From: a virus
Virus record (IMG/VR): IMGVR_UViG_3300025168_000115
Location: 1-54,144 of that record
DNA: 54,144 nucleotides
Direction: 5' to 3' (one strand)
The notes beneath the pieces are model-generated. The model was not told the origin of the DNA and made no database searches. It was given only the letters and a program-made list of their open reading frames with translations. Position 1 is the stretch's first letter; every line of letters starts with the position of its first letter. Shown here piece by piece: positions 28,753 to 37,616 of this stretch. Made by a program: the position numbers and the translations under genes.

Positions 28753-31020
28753 TTAAACTGACATCGATGTGTTTGCAGCAACATCTTTAATATAGGCCTC
28801 GAACTGTTGCCCACCGGCTTCCAAAGTCAATTTCATTCCATCGAATACGTTGGACACATTTGCCGTTACGTTCGTGCTTGATGCCGCAATTTTCGCACCA
28901 GTCATGTCGAAAGCAGTATTGGAACCAATCAGTGCAAGGTTTTGCAATGTTGACGTAACTTTTACGTCCGAACCCATTTTGGTCAGTTCCTGCATAGCTC
29001 CTCTAAACTTCGTTGCGATTCCTGAGAAGTCCGCATTTCCAATATCAGCCATTGCTTTGATTGTATCGGAGCCTTCACTGACCATTTTCGCATTTGATTC
29101 CGCCATTTTTGCCTTGCTATCCGCCATGCTAGCTAAGGTCATTGCGATTCCACCACCAGCTAATACAAGAGCACCCAAGACGCCAGCGCCAATTCCAGTT
29201 GCAGCAACAGCAGTCACTGCGGCAGTCGCAGTAGCAATTCCTGCTCCAATACCTGCGATGGCTGGGCCAATTGCTGCTAGACCAGCCATCAAACCTCCAC
29301 CGACTGCGAAGAGTGGCGCAATCACCAAGATACCAGAGATAGCCAACGCTGCGGTCCCAAGAGCTTCTTTTGTTTCTTTGCTCATATTTTGGAATGCGTC
29401 CGTTAGATAATCGGCGATCTCCCCAAGTTTCTCTAGGGCAGGTTGGACCATTATGATTAATTCTGTTGCGAGATTCTGGAACTTATCCATTGTCTTGACG
29501 GTTCCCTGAACTGCATCGTCAAATTTTTGTTGTGCTGCAGCGTTGTTTTCCATCTCGGCAGCATTTGCTTCATAGTCAGCAAGGCTCATTGAAAAGATCC
29601 TATTTGCCTCGTTCATATCTGTGATACCTGCTGCGGCAGCAATTGATTTTTGAGTGAACCTGTCCATTTCTCCAAATGCTATACCTTGTGCTTGAACTTG
29701 TTGCACAAGAGTCTTCATTCTCTCATCTTCCGTCATCATCAACATTTGAGTTGTAGACAATTGAGTACCAAGTAGTGCGTTGAAGTGTGCTGCGCCTTCT
29801 GCAGCTCCGGAGAATGTGTCAAACTTTTGAACGATCCCGAGCAAAGTTCCAACTTCAACCCCTGCAGCCTTAGCTTGAGCAGCCAAGCCTTTGAATACTT
29901 TGATCGAACCCTTTCCATATACAGCAAGCGTCTTTGATGCTGCGTTGAAGTCTTTAACGATCTTATCTGCACCAATACCCAGTTGAACACCAGCCATTGC
30001 TAGTTCTGTTTGAGTTTCGATTGCTTCAGTCGCACCCATGCCCATTATTTTAAATGCGTTCTCCATGAACTCTGCTGTATCTGAGGCACTAACTCCAAGT
30101 TTTTCCATTTGTGAAGTGGAAATTGCTAAGTCTGTCTGAGTCTGCTTTGATAGCTTGGCGAATTGAGATGTCCCCGCATTTAAGGCAATGATCGCATTTG
30201 CTGCACCATCCATCGAAACGCCAAGCAGGTTTCCTGCTCTCTGTGTGTCGTAGAGTACATCGTTAAATTTACCGACAGTTCCAGTTTTTGCTGCTAATGT
30301 CGCAAGACCAGCGTCAAATGCGTTTAAAACTTTCATTGATTCGGAGAAGATTTTGCTTCCGATGTTCATTGCGATATTTTGTAGTGAAAACATTGTCTTG
30401 AATTTAGCTTTAAAATCATCCAATGCAGCAAGTCCATCAGCCGAGGTGTCTTGAAACAATCTAAAAGTGCTTTCCATTTTTCCTACAAAGCTGTTGCTAA
30501 ACTTGTCGGTAAGGCCAACAAGGCTGCCCATACCATCAACAAGATCTGATACACTCCTCTTGTGTTCTTCTGATAAATCATTAATCCTTGCTTGCTCCAA
30601 GGAGACTTCGTTATATTTTTCGATTAGAGTATCAAAATCAGCACCGAACCGACCAGTCAGAGAACCAATCTCTTCCCCTGCCTTTATTGCTTCTTTGAGG
30701 TTATGCAATGCTGACTTCTGGTTGGCCTCGGTTACTTCCTCCAAGCCCTGTTTTTGAGCCAACAATAACAACTCAGCATTTATCATCTTTGCTTCTTGCT
30801 CTCTAGCAGCAGTATGGTCCTGCATTGCTTTGGCGGACTGCATTAGAAGTTTGGCTCTAGACTTTTCTAGTTCAAGCGCCATCTCACTCGCCTCAGTATC
30901 GATACCTGACGATGCCCCGCCTTTGGAACCCCATGCTTTTTTGGCTTCTTTGGTGAGATCTTTATCATCGGAAATTCCTTTGATAATCGCCATCAGCTGT
31001 TCTTTTGTGTATGTCGCCAT
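28753..31020 (-). CDS. Tape measure protein (gp29-like)
   Basis: 755 residues. Long helical N-terminal two-thirds with coiled-coil character (KSRAKLLMQSAKAMQDHTAA, MFSLQNIAMNIGSKIF), then a hydrophobic Ala/Gly segment around residues 540-640 (ALAISGILVIAPLFAVGGGL, AGIGAGIATATAAVTAVAAT), typical of tape measures that insert in the host membrane. Its length should set tail length: T4 gp29 is about 590, so a longer tail is expected. It sits right after the gp26-like and 31076..31279 pair, as tape measures follow their chaperones. Confidence 0.8.
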   Translation of the reverse strand: MATYTKEQLMAIIKGISDDKDLTKEAKKAWGSKGGASSGIDTEASEMALELEKSRAKLLMQSAKAMQDHTAAREQEAKMINAELLLLAQKQGLEEVTEANQKSALHNLKEAIKAGEEIGSLTGRFGADFDTLIEKYNEVSLEQARINDLSEEHKRSVSDLVDGMGSLVGLTDKFSNSFVGKMESTFRLFQDTSADGLAALDDFKAKFKTMFSLQNIAMNIGSKIFSESMKVLNAFDAGLATLAAKTGTVGKFNDVLYDTQRAGNLLGVSMDGAANAIIALNAGTSQFAKLSKQTQTDLAISTSQMEKLGVSASDTAEFMENAFKIMGMGATEAIETQTELAMAGVQLGIGADKIVKDFNAASKTLAVYGKGSIKVFKGLAAQAKAAGVEVGTLLGIVQKFDTFSGAAEGAAHFNALLGTQLSTTQMLMMTEDERMKTLVQQVQAQGIAFGEMDRFTQKSIAAAAGITDMNEANRIFSMSLADYEANAAEMENNAAAQQKFDDAVQGTVKTMDKFQNLATELIIMVQPALEKLGEIADYLTDAFQNMSKETKEALGTAALAISGILVIAPLFAVGGGLMAGLAAIGPAIAGIGAGIATATAAVTAVAATGIGAGVLGALVLAGGGIAMTLASMADSKAKMAESNAKMVSEGSDTIKAMADIGNADFSGIATKFRGAMQELTKMGSDVKVTSTLQNLALIGSNTAFDMTGAKIAASSTNVTANVSNVFDGMKLTLEAGGQQFEAYIKDVAANTSMSV

Positions 31021-31075
31021 GTGTTGTCCCTCGTTATTCCCTAATTAGCTTCGAAAAACAAAAACCCAAAGGACG

Positions 31076-31279
31076 TTACCGTCTCTTTTGGGCTTTCTTT
31101 ATTTCCTTGGCTTCTTCTTCGAACTGTTTTTTCATTCTTTCAACAAACCAACTCCTCAAACCGATTGGAAGATTGTATGCTTCGGTCAATGACCAGCCTC
31201 CAAAGTGTTTCAAAATGAAGAACTGTTCATAGACTCCTTCCATGAACTTAGATGTTAGGCCAAAAAAAGTCCGTTCCAA
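31076..31279 (-). CDS. Small protein upstream of tape measure, possible frameshift extension
   Basis: Up to 67 residues from a TTG at 31279; AGGAGG lies 12 bases upstream, rather far. An internal ATG at 31243 has no ribosome site. It overlaps the end of the gp26-like gene in the +1 frame, with a seven-T run (31262-31268) in the overlap. The C-terminus (LPIGLRSWFVERMKKQFEEE) is helical and basic. Position and overlap mimic the G/GT tail-assembly chaperone arrangement, so it may be made mainly as an extension of the upstream protein. Confidence 0.5.
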   Translation of the reverse strand: MERTFFGLTSKFMEGVYEQFFILKHFGGWSLTEAYNLPIGLRSWFVERMKKQFEEEAKEIKKAQKRR

Positions 31280-32081
31280 AAGGAACGTCGACCTCCTGCT
31301 CGTTAGAGCAACTCTTGCAAGTAAGAGTCTGTGCGATTCTGACGCTTGTAGTACAACTTCTCAAGCATTTCTTAAAATGTGTAGCATCGGATACGATCAT
31401 GTTGTCAACGTAAGAGTGGATCACTTCTTCTTCTATGAAGTTCTCAACTGACTTGATCATCTTCTTGTATTGTTCCACTGCGCCATATTCAACTGTTTTA
31501 CCTTGAATGGCCATTTCCATGATTCTATTTTCGTCTTCGCCATTTGCGAGCCTAAACTTAACCGTGAACTTTGTGCCCGGCATCTTTGTTTGGTATAGTC
31601 CATTTCCAAAGTACTGAACAATGTTCATTCCTTCTTCGTCAAGACCACCTTCGATCTTTGGCGACATCAGATCAAACGTCATCATGTTCTTGGTTGCGCA
31701 CTTGGGACAGTTAACTATGGCGTCGTAATTCGCCCCGTAAGCCGTCGCACGAGCTTTGATGAGTATTGCGTTGCGATCACACACAAGAAGACTTAGAGGG
31801 TCAATCTCGGTGTCTACAATGATGTTTTGAAGTACTCTCTCTAGTGCGATCCCTTTTCTTATAAGAGATTGGTTTGAAAGCGTGTCTTCATCTTTTGCGG
31901 TCATGAATTTAATCTCAACAAAGTCAATCCCGTTTAGAGGATGGTCTTCTGGATATCCCTGACCTTTTGATGGAAGGTCAACGACCTCCGTTGGAGCCAC
32001 AAAATTTAATGGACTCATTGGTGAAGCATCTGAGTGCTCTGGTTTATTGTCTGATCCCAGACGGTTGGAATTTCTTCCCAT
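31248..32081 (-). CDS. gp26-like baseplate/tail assembly protein with zinc site
   Basis: 277 residues. The N-terminal region (VVDLPSKGQGYPEDHPLNG, VEIKFMTAKDEDTLSNQSLI) fits the T4_baseplate (gp26) family. Two CxxC pairs, NCPKCATKN near residue 125 and TCKSCSNEQ near residue 260, suggest a zinc ribbon. T4 gp26 is a hub-associated assembly factor. The gene precedes the tape measure and ends with a T7 run that could cause a frameshift into 31076..31279. That suggests a tail chaperone role rather than a virion component. Confidence 0.65.
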   Translation of the reverse strand: MGRNSNRLGSDNKPEHSDASPMSPLNFVAPTEVVDLPSKGQGYPEDHPLNGIDFVEIKFMTAKDEDTLSNQSLIRKGIALERVLQNIIVDTEIDPLSLLVCDRNAILIKARATAYGANYDAIVNCPKCATKNMMTFDLMSPKIEGGLDEEGMNIVQYFGNGLYQTKMPGTKFTVKFRLANGEDENRIMEMAIQGKTVEYGAVEQYKKMIKSVENFIEEEVIHSYVDNMIVSDATHFKKCLRSCTTSVRIAQTLTCKSCSNEQEVDVPFGTDFFWPNI

Positions 32082-32092
32082 TATACCTCCAA

Positions 32093-32578
32093 TTATTCAA
32101 AAGTGGCGTAGTCGTAGGCCACTTCTATTGTTATTTCTGTTATGTCATCACTTCCATAGTCAAGTCTCGAGAAAGACAGCGAAGTCATGAAAGCTCCTTT
32201 GACTGTCCATGATTCAACTGGTTCTCCATCGGCATCCAATTGTTGAATTGAGAGTCCTTCAATGAATCCTTTGTTAGCTTTTGCCAAGCCTTCCATGGGA
32301 TCCTCGCTACTAGGGTCTACATATCCTAATTCTCTCAACTCGTCCACTAGTAGGTTGATAATATCTCCTACGTCTGCTACAATTAATGAGATGGGTTTCC
32401 ATGTAGCAATACCGGGATATTTGAATTTGTGATTGATAAGTTGATATTCACTGTTAGAAATCTCGAAAGATGGCTTATCAACCGACTTAGCCCACCACCA
32501 AGTTGTCTGATCGCCATCTAACAATTTAAATCTAAAGTTTCTTTTAGGTTCAAGACTTGCTTCCGTCCAAAAGGTCAT
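32093..32578 (-). CDS. Tail tube paralogue (gp19-like)
   Basis: 161 residues. It begins MTFWTEASLEPKRNFRFK like the next gene upstream, has TTWWWAKSVDKPSFEISNSE, and ends with TEITIEVAYDYATFE. The shared start and YDYA-type end show common ancestry with the main tube protein. It lacks an insertion present in the larger copy. One copy probably forms the tube and the other caps or initiates it; which is which cannot be decided here. Confidence 0.75.
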   Translation of the reverse strand: MTFWTEASLEPKRNFRFKLLDGDQTTWWWAKSVDKPSFEISNSEYQLINHKFKYPGIATWKPISLIVADVGDIINLLVDELRELGYVDPSSEDPMEGLAKANKGFIEGLSIQQLDADGEPVESWTVKGAFMTSLSFSRLDYGSDDITEITIEVAYDYATFE

Positions 32579-32590
32579 GTATAGCCTCTA

Positions 32591-33151
32591 TTAGTTGTTA
32601 GTCGTGAATTGTGAAGCGCTTCCGTCGCCGTGAGCACATTCAGCCCAGTCATATCGCCAAGTCATGTCGATTGTTCTCAAGTCATCGTTGTCATAAGATA
32701 AGTCAGAAAACGAAACTCCTTTCAACCAAGCATTCTGCAAGGTCCATTCTTCAATCATGTTACCTTCTGAATTTAAAATTGTAACGATAACGGATTTGGT
32801 AGCAACATTTACAGAATTCTTTTTGGACATTGTAGTCAATGCTCCAGCTACATTAAGATCGTTAGCGGTCTTAATTTTGAAACCGGCCTTTAAGACGATA
32901 TCATTGGTTAATTGAGCTGCATTTGGTGAAACTGGGTCCACTAGAGACATGCTGCAATCAGTCCAAGTCAAGCGACCAGGAAAGTAATACTTGTTGTCCA
33001 TGAAGTCGTGAGTTGCTTCCGCGATATCGTAAGATGGGGTCTTGAAGTTCTTCGCCCACCAGATAACAGAGTTGTCCCCAAAACCAGTGATCTCCACTTT
33101 AAATCTAAAATTTCTTTTAGGCTCTATCGATGCTTCTGTCCAAAATGACAT
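32591..33151 (-). CDS. Tail tube protein (gp19-like)
   Basis: 186 residues. MSFWTEASIEPKRNFRFKVE, WWAKNFKTPSYDI, then EEWTLQNAWLKGVSFSDLSY and TIDMTWRYDWAE, the conserved end of gp19-type tube proteins. T4 gp19 is 163 residues. It forms the inner tube of the contractile tail and is encoded directly after the sheath, as in T4. AGGAGAA lies upstream of the ATG. Confidence 0.85.
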   Translation of the reverse strand: MSFWTEASIEPKRNFRFKVEITGFGDNSVIWWAKNFKTPSYDIAEATHDFMDNKYYFPGRLTWTDCSMSLVDPVSPNAAQLTNDIVLKAGFKIKTANDLNVAGALTTMSKKNSVNVATKSVIVTILNSEGNMIEEWTLQNAWLKGVSFSDLSYDNDDLRTIDMTWRYDWAECAHGDGSASQFTTNN

Positions 33152-33187
33152 AATGTAATTCTCCTATTTATTAATAATTAGTGTTGA

Positions 33188-36100
33188 TTAAAATTCTACG
33201 CCACTTTGAGTGATAACAAAGTCAACAGCGATAAACTCGATCGCACGGGCAGGCTTAACGAAAACCTTTGCGTACAAAATGTTTCGATCTTGAAGATCTG
33301 GGGTTGTGGTGGTCTCATCAAGAACAAGCTTGTATTCAGTAACACCAAATTCAGCCTTAACTCCGGAGAGAACGATGTCTGCTTGAGCCTTAAAACGATT
33401 CCAAGTTGCTTGGACGTTTTGATCAAACAAGATAGTATCAGCAATATCTCCGATTTCTTTCTTCAGATAGTTCATCAAACGACGAACGTTGATTCTATCT
33501 AATGCAGATGCTGATTGTTGAAGAGTTTTTTGTCCAAAGATCACGGTGTCACCTGTTGCAGGGAAACGTGCGATTGGATTGATGTTTACTTCGTATAAGC
33601 TATCGCGATCAGCTTTAGTTAAGTGTTCGATTGTTCCTAGTACTGCAGGACCTCCAGATCCACCAAGAGGGTTTAGTCCACCTCTTTGGAATCCAGCAGG
33701 CGCAAACCATGGCTGAGAGTCAGCTTCTGATTTCGCAATCGCTCCAAGAGCAGCTACTGATGGTGGAGCTACGATAATAGTTCCATTTCCATTTAAAGTA
33801 TCAGACAATCGGACATTTGGATAATAAGTCGCAGCATAAGAACTATCTAATCCGGCAGCATTTATTTCACCGACAATACCACTGATGGTTTGAGGAGTAT
33901 CTGTAGTAAGACCATTATCAACTGCAGGTGAAAAAATACCTTCAACATCGATAATTGCTAATGCATCACCACGAGCCTCAGTTTGTGAAATCAAGTCTTG
34001 ATTTACTGAACGGTTTGTAACACCCGGTATAGAGATCAAGTCATAACGAATAACGTCTCTATCTGCTACCATGTTAAGCGCAGATTCCATTGAGTATTGA
34101 GCGTATCCGCTTGCATCCAACTCAACTTTGTTGAATGGGTTTTGCAACTTAATGTTAAGTCCGTCAAATCCACCGAAGAATGGTGCGACAAATTGCTTAA
34201 CACCATCTGTGTCAATAAGTGTAGCAAGTGTTATTACTGGGGTTGAACCAGATTCGAAGAAATACTTGCCGCCAAGCTTCTTAACTTCGTCCAAAGTGAA
34301 CGTGTATGATGCTTCAGACAGTGCATCACCTTCTGCTAAGTGTGGCTGAAATAGAGAGTCTGCTCTTAATTGACCTAGGTCTCCGAAGTTCTCGTCGCCT
34401 TTTTGAGCAGCGTAAGAGAGTCCAAGTAATGCAGTAGAACCATAGTCTCCGTTTCTTATATTCGTACCTACTGTTGACAACCCATATTTCGGATAAGAAA
34501 CAGTTACTGTATCGCCAACTTTGAGTTCGTCAATTAGTTTATTAGACTGACCGTCTGGTAAGGTATTTTTACCGAAGATCCAATCTTCAGATCTAGCAGC
34601 ATTGAGTTGTGTAATTGCAACATCGCCAAGATAAGTTCTTGGTCCAACGAATCCAACTGGAAAGTCAGCTCCGATTGTCGCTGTAGCTGTAGGCATTTCA
34701 ACTCTGACTAAGTTAGAATTGTTAGTGTATGTACCCGTGGTAATAACTTTTTTGCCATTCCATTCTTGATTGATGTTCCCAATTTTCTTTTCGATATAAT
34801 TCGCATCAGCAGGATTTAAAGTTAAGTTTACAAACTTTTCAATGTATTGAGAAGCCTTCATTCCAACACCAGCGATCTCCAAAGAGAATGTAGCATTTGG
34901 ACTAAGAGCAGTACCGCGACGAATATCTTTGATTCTCACGACGTGATTCTTGTGAAAGTCTGAGCCTTCTTCTAAAGCTACCAATCTAAACAATTTCTTT
35001 TGTGCAGGCTTCGCACCGATAAACCAACCAGACTTTGCTGCTGTGGCTTCGGATTGCCAATCAGTGAATTCACCATTTGATCCAGAACGAATCGCTGCTG
35101 TGAAAGCAATGAGGTCATTGCTAGCATCTAGTCTATTAACTGCATGTTCAAAGGTCTCGCCTAAGAAGTAGTTCAAAGCATTAGTACCTGTTCCATCTGC
35201 GAACTCTGTAGCATCTGTGTTAAAAACATTTCTGATAAAGTTTGGTGATGCTGAGTCGAAGTTAAAGGTATATTCTTGTTCAGCGTTAACGCCACCAGAT
35301 ACATGAGCGGTCCAACCACTTGTCCCTTTAACAATAGCGGTTGCTCCATCTTTAGTGATGGCTGTTCCAAAACGTCCATTACCAGATAATGTGATGTTAC
35401 TTGCGCTCATGTAAAGAACTGCAGCAAGTGTTCCGCTTAATGCAGCTGTCGTTGGAAGACCGCCTGTAAACGTTATGACTCCAGAGGCAACTGTGAAGAG
35501 CAATGTTCTGCTATACGATATAGTTCGAGTGTTACCAGTGGGGCCGGAAACTGCTTGTGTTATGATGAAGAAATCATCTGCAGGATCTGCTTGCACTGCT
35601 TCGAAGTCCGCATGATTATTGATAACAGCAACCATCGCAGTTGCCATTTGTGCTCTAGTTCCACAAATAGTCGGAACAGGTCCTATATCAGTAGCGGCTA
35701 CTACGGTTGTTTTGAAAGTAAATACAATCCCAACACCAGAAGCATTTTCAATAGTTAAAGTGTCTCCATCAACGGTTGTTGATCGACCGGTGTCGTCAAT
35801 AGTTACCGTCACAGAAGCAGCTTGAGTAGCAGGGTTTGTGTTAGATGCGACAAAGATTCCAACGGCAGATTGAACTGCGCCAACGGTAGTGATTGCGCCT
35901 CCAAGGTTATCCTGAGGAACACTCCAACCAGCTTCATAAGATGCACCAGCTTCTTTAATTCCAGCTAAGCGAAGGAATTTAACAGGGCCAACTCCAGCAG
36001 CCAAATAGGCTTGAGCAGCATAGCCAGCATATGAAGGAGCGCCAGTATTACCTTCTCGCCATGGATCTTGGCTCTTAACCCCATCCATTGGTCTTCCAAA

Positions 36101-36271
36101 AACTTCGATAAAGTTTTCCAAACTGTTAACCTTAACAGGTTTCATTGAGGGCCCTTTTCTAGATCTACCGATGAGAAGCAATCCATCTTCCTCAGGTACT
36201 AGGGTTACTTGTGATTGGTCGATCTCTCTCAGCTCAATTCCGGGAGACGCAAAGTCAAACTTGGTAGGCAT
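33188..36271 (-). CDS. Tail sheath protein (gp18-like), enlarged
   Basis: 1027 residues against 659 in T4. The N-terminus (DFASPGIELREIDQSQ, DGLLLIGRSRKGPSMKPVKV, FIEVFGRP) and C-terminus (TGDTVIFGQKTLQQSASALD, INVRRLMNYLKKEIGDIADT, IEFIAVDFVITQSGVEF) are standard sheath sequence. Between about residues 125 and 350 lies an extra beta-rich, Thr/Ala/Val-rich region (SVTVTIDDTGRSTTVDGDTL) that has no T4 equivalent. It forms the contractile outer tail. An ACTATTTA motif lies 33 bases upstream. Confidence 0.9.
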   Translation of the reverse strand: MPTKFDFASPGIELREIDQSQVTLVPEEDGLLLIGRSRKGPSMKPVKVNSLENFIEVFGRPMDGVKSQDPWREGNTGAPSYAGYAAQAYLAAGVGPVKFLRLAGIKEAGASYEAGWSVPQDNLGGAITTVGAVQSAVGIFVASNTNPATQAASVTVTIDDTGRSTTVDGDTLTIENASGVGIVFTFKTTVVAATDIGPVPTICGTRAQMATAMVAVINNHADFEAVQADPADDFFIITQAVSGPTGNTRTISYSRTLLFTVASGVITFTGGLPTTAALSGTLAAVLYMSASNITLSGNGRFGTAITKDGATAIVKGTSGWTAHVSGGVNAEQEYTFNFDSASPNFIRNVFNTDATEFADGTGTNALNYFLGETFEHAVNRLDASNDLIAFTAAIRSGSNGEFTDWQSEATAAKSGWFIGAKPAQKKLFRLVALEEGSDFHKNHVVRIKDIRRGTALSPNATFSLEIAGVGMKASQYIEKFVNLTLNPADANYIEKKIGNINQEWNGKKVITTGTYTNNSNLVRVEMPTATATIGADFPVGFVGPRTYLGDVAITQLNAARSEDWIFGKNTLPDGQSNKLIDELKVGDTVTVSYPKYGLSTVGTNIRNGDYGSTALLGLSYAAQKGDENFGDLGQLRADSLFQPHLAEGDALSEASYTFTLDEVKKLGGKYFFESGSTPVITLATLIDTDGVKQFVAPFFGGFDGLNIKLQNPFNKVELDASGYAQYSMESALNMVADRDVIRYDLISIPGVTNRSVNQDLISQTEARGDALAIIDVEGIFSPAVDNGLTTDTPQTISGIVGEINAAGLDSSYAATYYPNVRLSDTLNGNGTIIVAPPSVAALGAIAKSEADSQPWFAPAGFQRGGLNPLGGSGGPAVLGTIEHLTKADRDSLYEVNINPIARFPATGDTVIFGQKTLQQSASALDRINVRRLMNYLKKEIGDIADTILFDQNVQATWNRFKAQADIVLSGVKAEFGVTEYKLVLDETTTTPDLQDRNILYAKVFVKPARAIEFIAVDFVITQSGVEF

Positions 36272-36304
36272 TAATTTACTCCTAATAAAATATTATTTTC
36301 CTAG

Positions 36305-36312
36305 TAAATAGT
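36305..36312 (-). promoter_or_regulatory. Putative late-promoter motif (sheath gene)
   Basis: AACTATTTACTAGG on the coding strand, 33 bases before the sheath start. Confidence 0.5.
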
Positions 36313-36329
36313 TAAATAAAAGCCCAAAG

Positions 36330-37136
36330 TCATAAATCTCTAAATTTCTCACCCGACTTATCCCAAGGTTTACTATCTCCAACAATCACACGCTCTCTTG
36401 AGATCTTGACCTCAACTACCGACTCCTTTCTCTGAATGAAAGGTTCGTCGTCATTATGGTCATTGCCCGTTAGGTAGCCGAGGATCTTGATGGTCGCTTT
36501 CGCTGTGAATATTCTTTCTTCTTCTCCAAGGTTACCGGAGCTTGATGTACCAAAGTCTGAGTCGATAAACGCTTCATATTTGTATCCACCATTTTGAACG
36601 GTGAAGTTTCTTTTTCTCTCGGAAATAAGGAGAGGTAAGATCTGATTCATTTGTTGTTGATATTCTGTTCGGATAAATACTTCAAATGTGCAAGCCACAT
36701 ATACGGGCCTTGGGATTGATATTGTTTCGTAGACAACTTTCTTTGAAGTTGTTGGTCCGGTATTGTCTCCGGTCTCTCTACGTCGGTCAGCGTTCTTAAA
36801 GTTTTGAGTCTTGTCTTGTTTAATGACTCTCTTTATCATAATCTTGTTATTGTCGAGCTCTTCCGATTGAACTGCGCCTTTAAAAGCATCATCTTTTGAG
36901 ACACCAGTTCGTGCGACTGTGATGATTGGAAGCCTTAACTTGCCAACACTATCTCTCAAGTCTTTGTTGTTTTTTATCTGATAAGCTCTTTCTGAACCAA
37001 ACCACAATACCTTAACCTTCTCGATGCCCTGATTTGTTCTTACGTGGGCATTAAGTGTCTCATCTACAAACCTAAACACAGCAGTGTCTATATTCTCTAA
37101 TGTTGATGGTACTTCTGGAACTTGACTATCCTGCAT
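36330..37136 (-). CDS. gp15-like tail completion/sheath stabiliser
   Basis: 268 residues. The middle matches T4 gp15: VACTFEVFIRTEYQQQMNQI followed by LPLLI, comparable with the FTRYEDDMFQIVEQILPYF region, then a beta-rich part ending in KATIKILGYL. gp15 caps the sheath and tube and joins the tail to the neck. Its position between a gp14-like gene and the sheath fits T4 gene order. The C-terminal 40 residues are charged. Confidence 0.65.
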   Translation of the reverse strand: MQDSQVPEVPSTLENIDTAVFRFVDETLNAHVRTNQGIEKVKVLWFGSERAYQIKNNKDLRDSVGKLRLPIITVARTGVSKDDAFKGAVQSEELDNNKIMIKRVIKQDKTQNFKNADRRRETGDNTGPTTSKKVVYETISIPRPVYVACTFEVFIRTEYQQQMNQILPLLISERKRNFTVQNGGYKYEAFIDSDFGTSSSGNLGEEERIFTAKATIKILGYLTGNDHNDDEPFIQRKESVVEVKISRERVIVGDSKPWDKSGEKFRDL

Positions 37137-37611
37137 TGAATACTCCGTCTCTTGCTCTTATACAGTCAGCTGATATCTCAAACCGGCTCTCTGGTTGTCC
37201 AAAGAGAAGCTTGGGCTCGTTTAGCTTGACTATCTCATAGTAGATAGATCCAAACCTTACAAAGTCACCCTCTCGGACAAATAGATTTTGATCTTCAGTC
37301 AATCTTCTCTTGTGGAAGTTGACGGTAATTTTTGTCGACTTGTCGAGTGCGATGTTTTCTAAGTCTGCTGTTTCAACACCATTGTAGGTAACCAAAGCAT
37401 AAACTCTTATTGGATGCAGAAAGGTCTTTTCTATTGCCTCTCCATATAATGGATGGAATTCTGTGTTGTCAACGTCGATGGGAAAGTACAGGACTTGTTG
37501 ACCAACAACTCTCTCGATGATCTCATCGTTGATCTGCTTTACGAGGTTCTTCTCTTTCTCACCTAAGAATAAAGGCGCAGGTGGCTGTGCTGGTCTTTCC
37601 CATTTACCCAT
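37126..37611 (-). CDS. gp14-like neck protein
   Basis: 161 residues. The segment REGDFVRFGSIYYEIVKLNE then LLFGQPESRFEISADCI corresponds to the G-D-x-x-x-F ... YEI ... FQLG pattern of gp14 neck proteins. It is shorter than T4 gp14 (256). It overlaps the gp15-like gene by 11 bases and follows the gp13-like candidate, the usual 13-14-15 order. It should sit at the head-tail joint. Confidence 0.55.
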   Translation of the reverse strand: MGKWERPAQPPAPLFLGEKEKNLVKQINDEIIERVVGQQVLYFPIDVDNTEFHPLYGEAIEKTFLHPIRVYALVTYNGVETADLENIALDKSTKITVNFHKRRLTEDQNLFVREGDFVRFGSIYYEIVKLNEPKLLFGQPESRFEISADCIRARDGVFNAG

Positions 37612-37616
37612 CTAGA

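Noticed and set aside
28850-29410. 186-codon plus-strand open frame opposite the tape measure
   Set aside because: Ala/Pro/Ile-rich shadow of the hydrophobic tape measure region; no ribosome site.
33165-33172. T4-type late promoter TATAAATA before the tube gene (AATAAATA)
   Set aside because: It is isolated, overlaps the ribosome-site spacing of the tube gene and is not repeated before other virion genes, unlike ACTATTTA.
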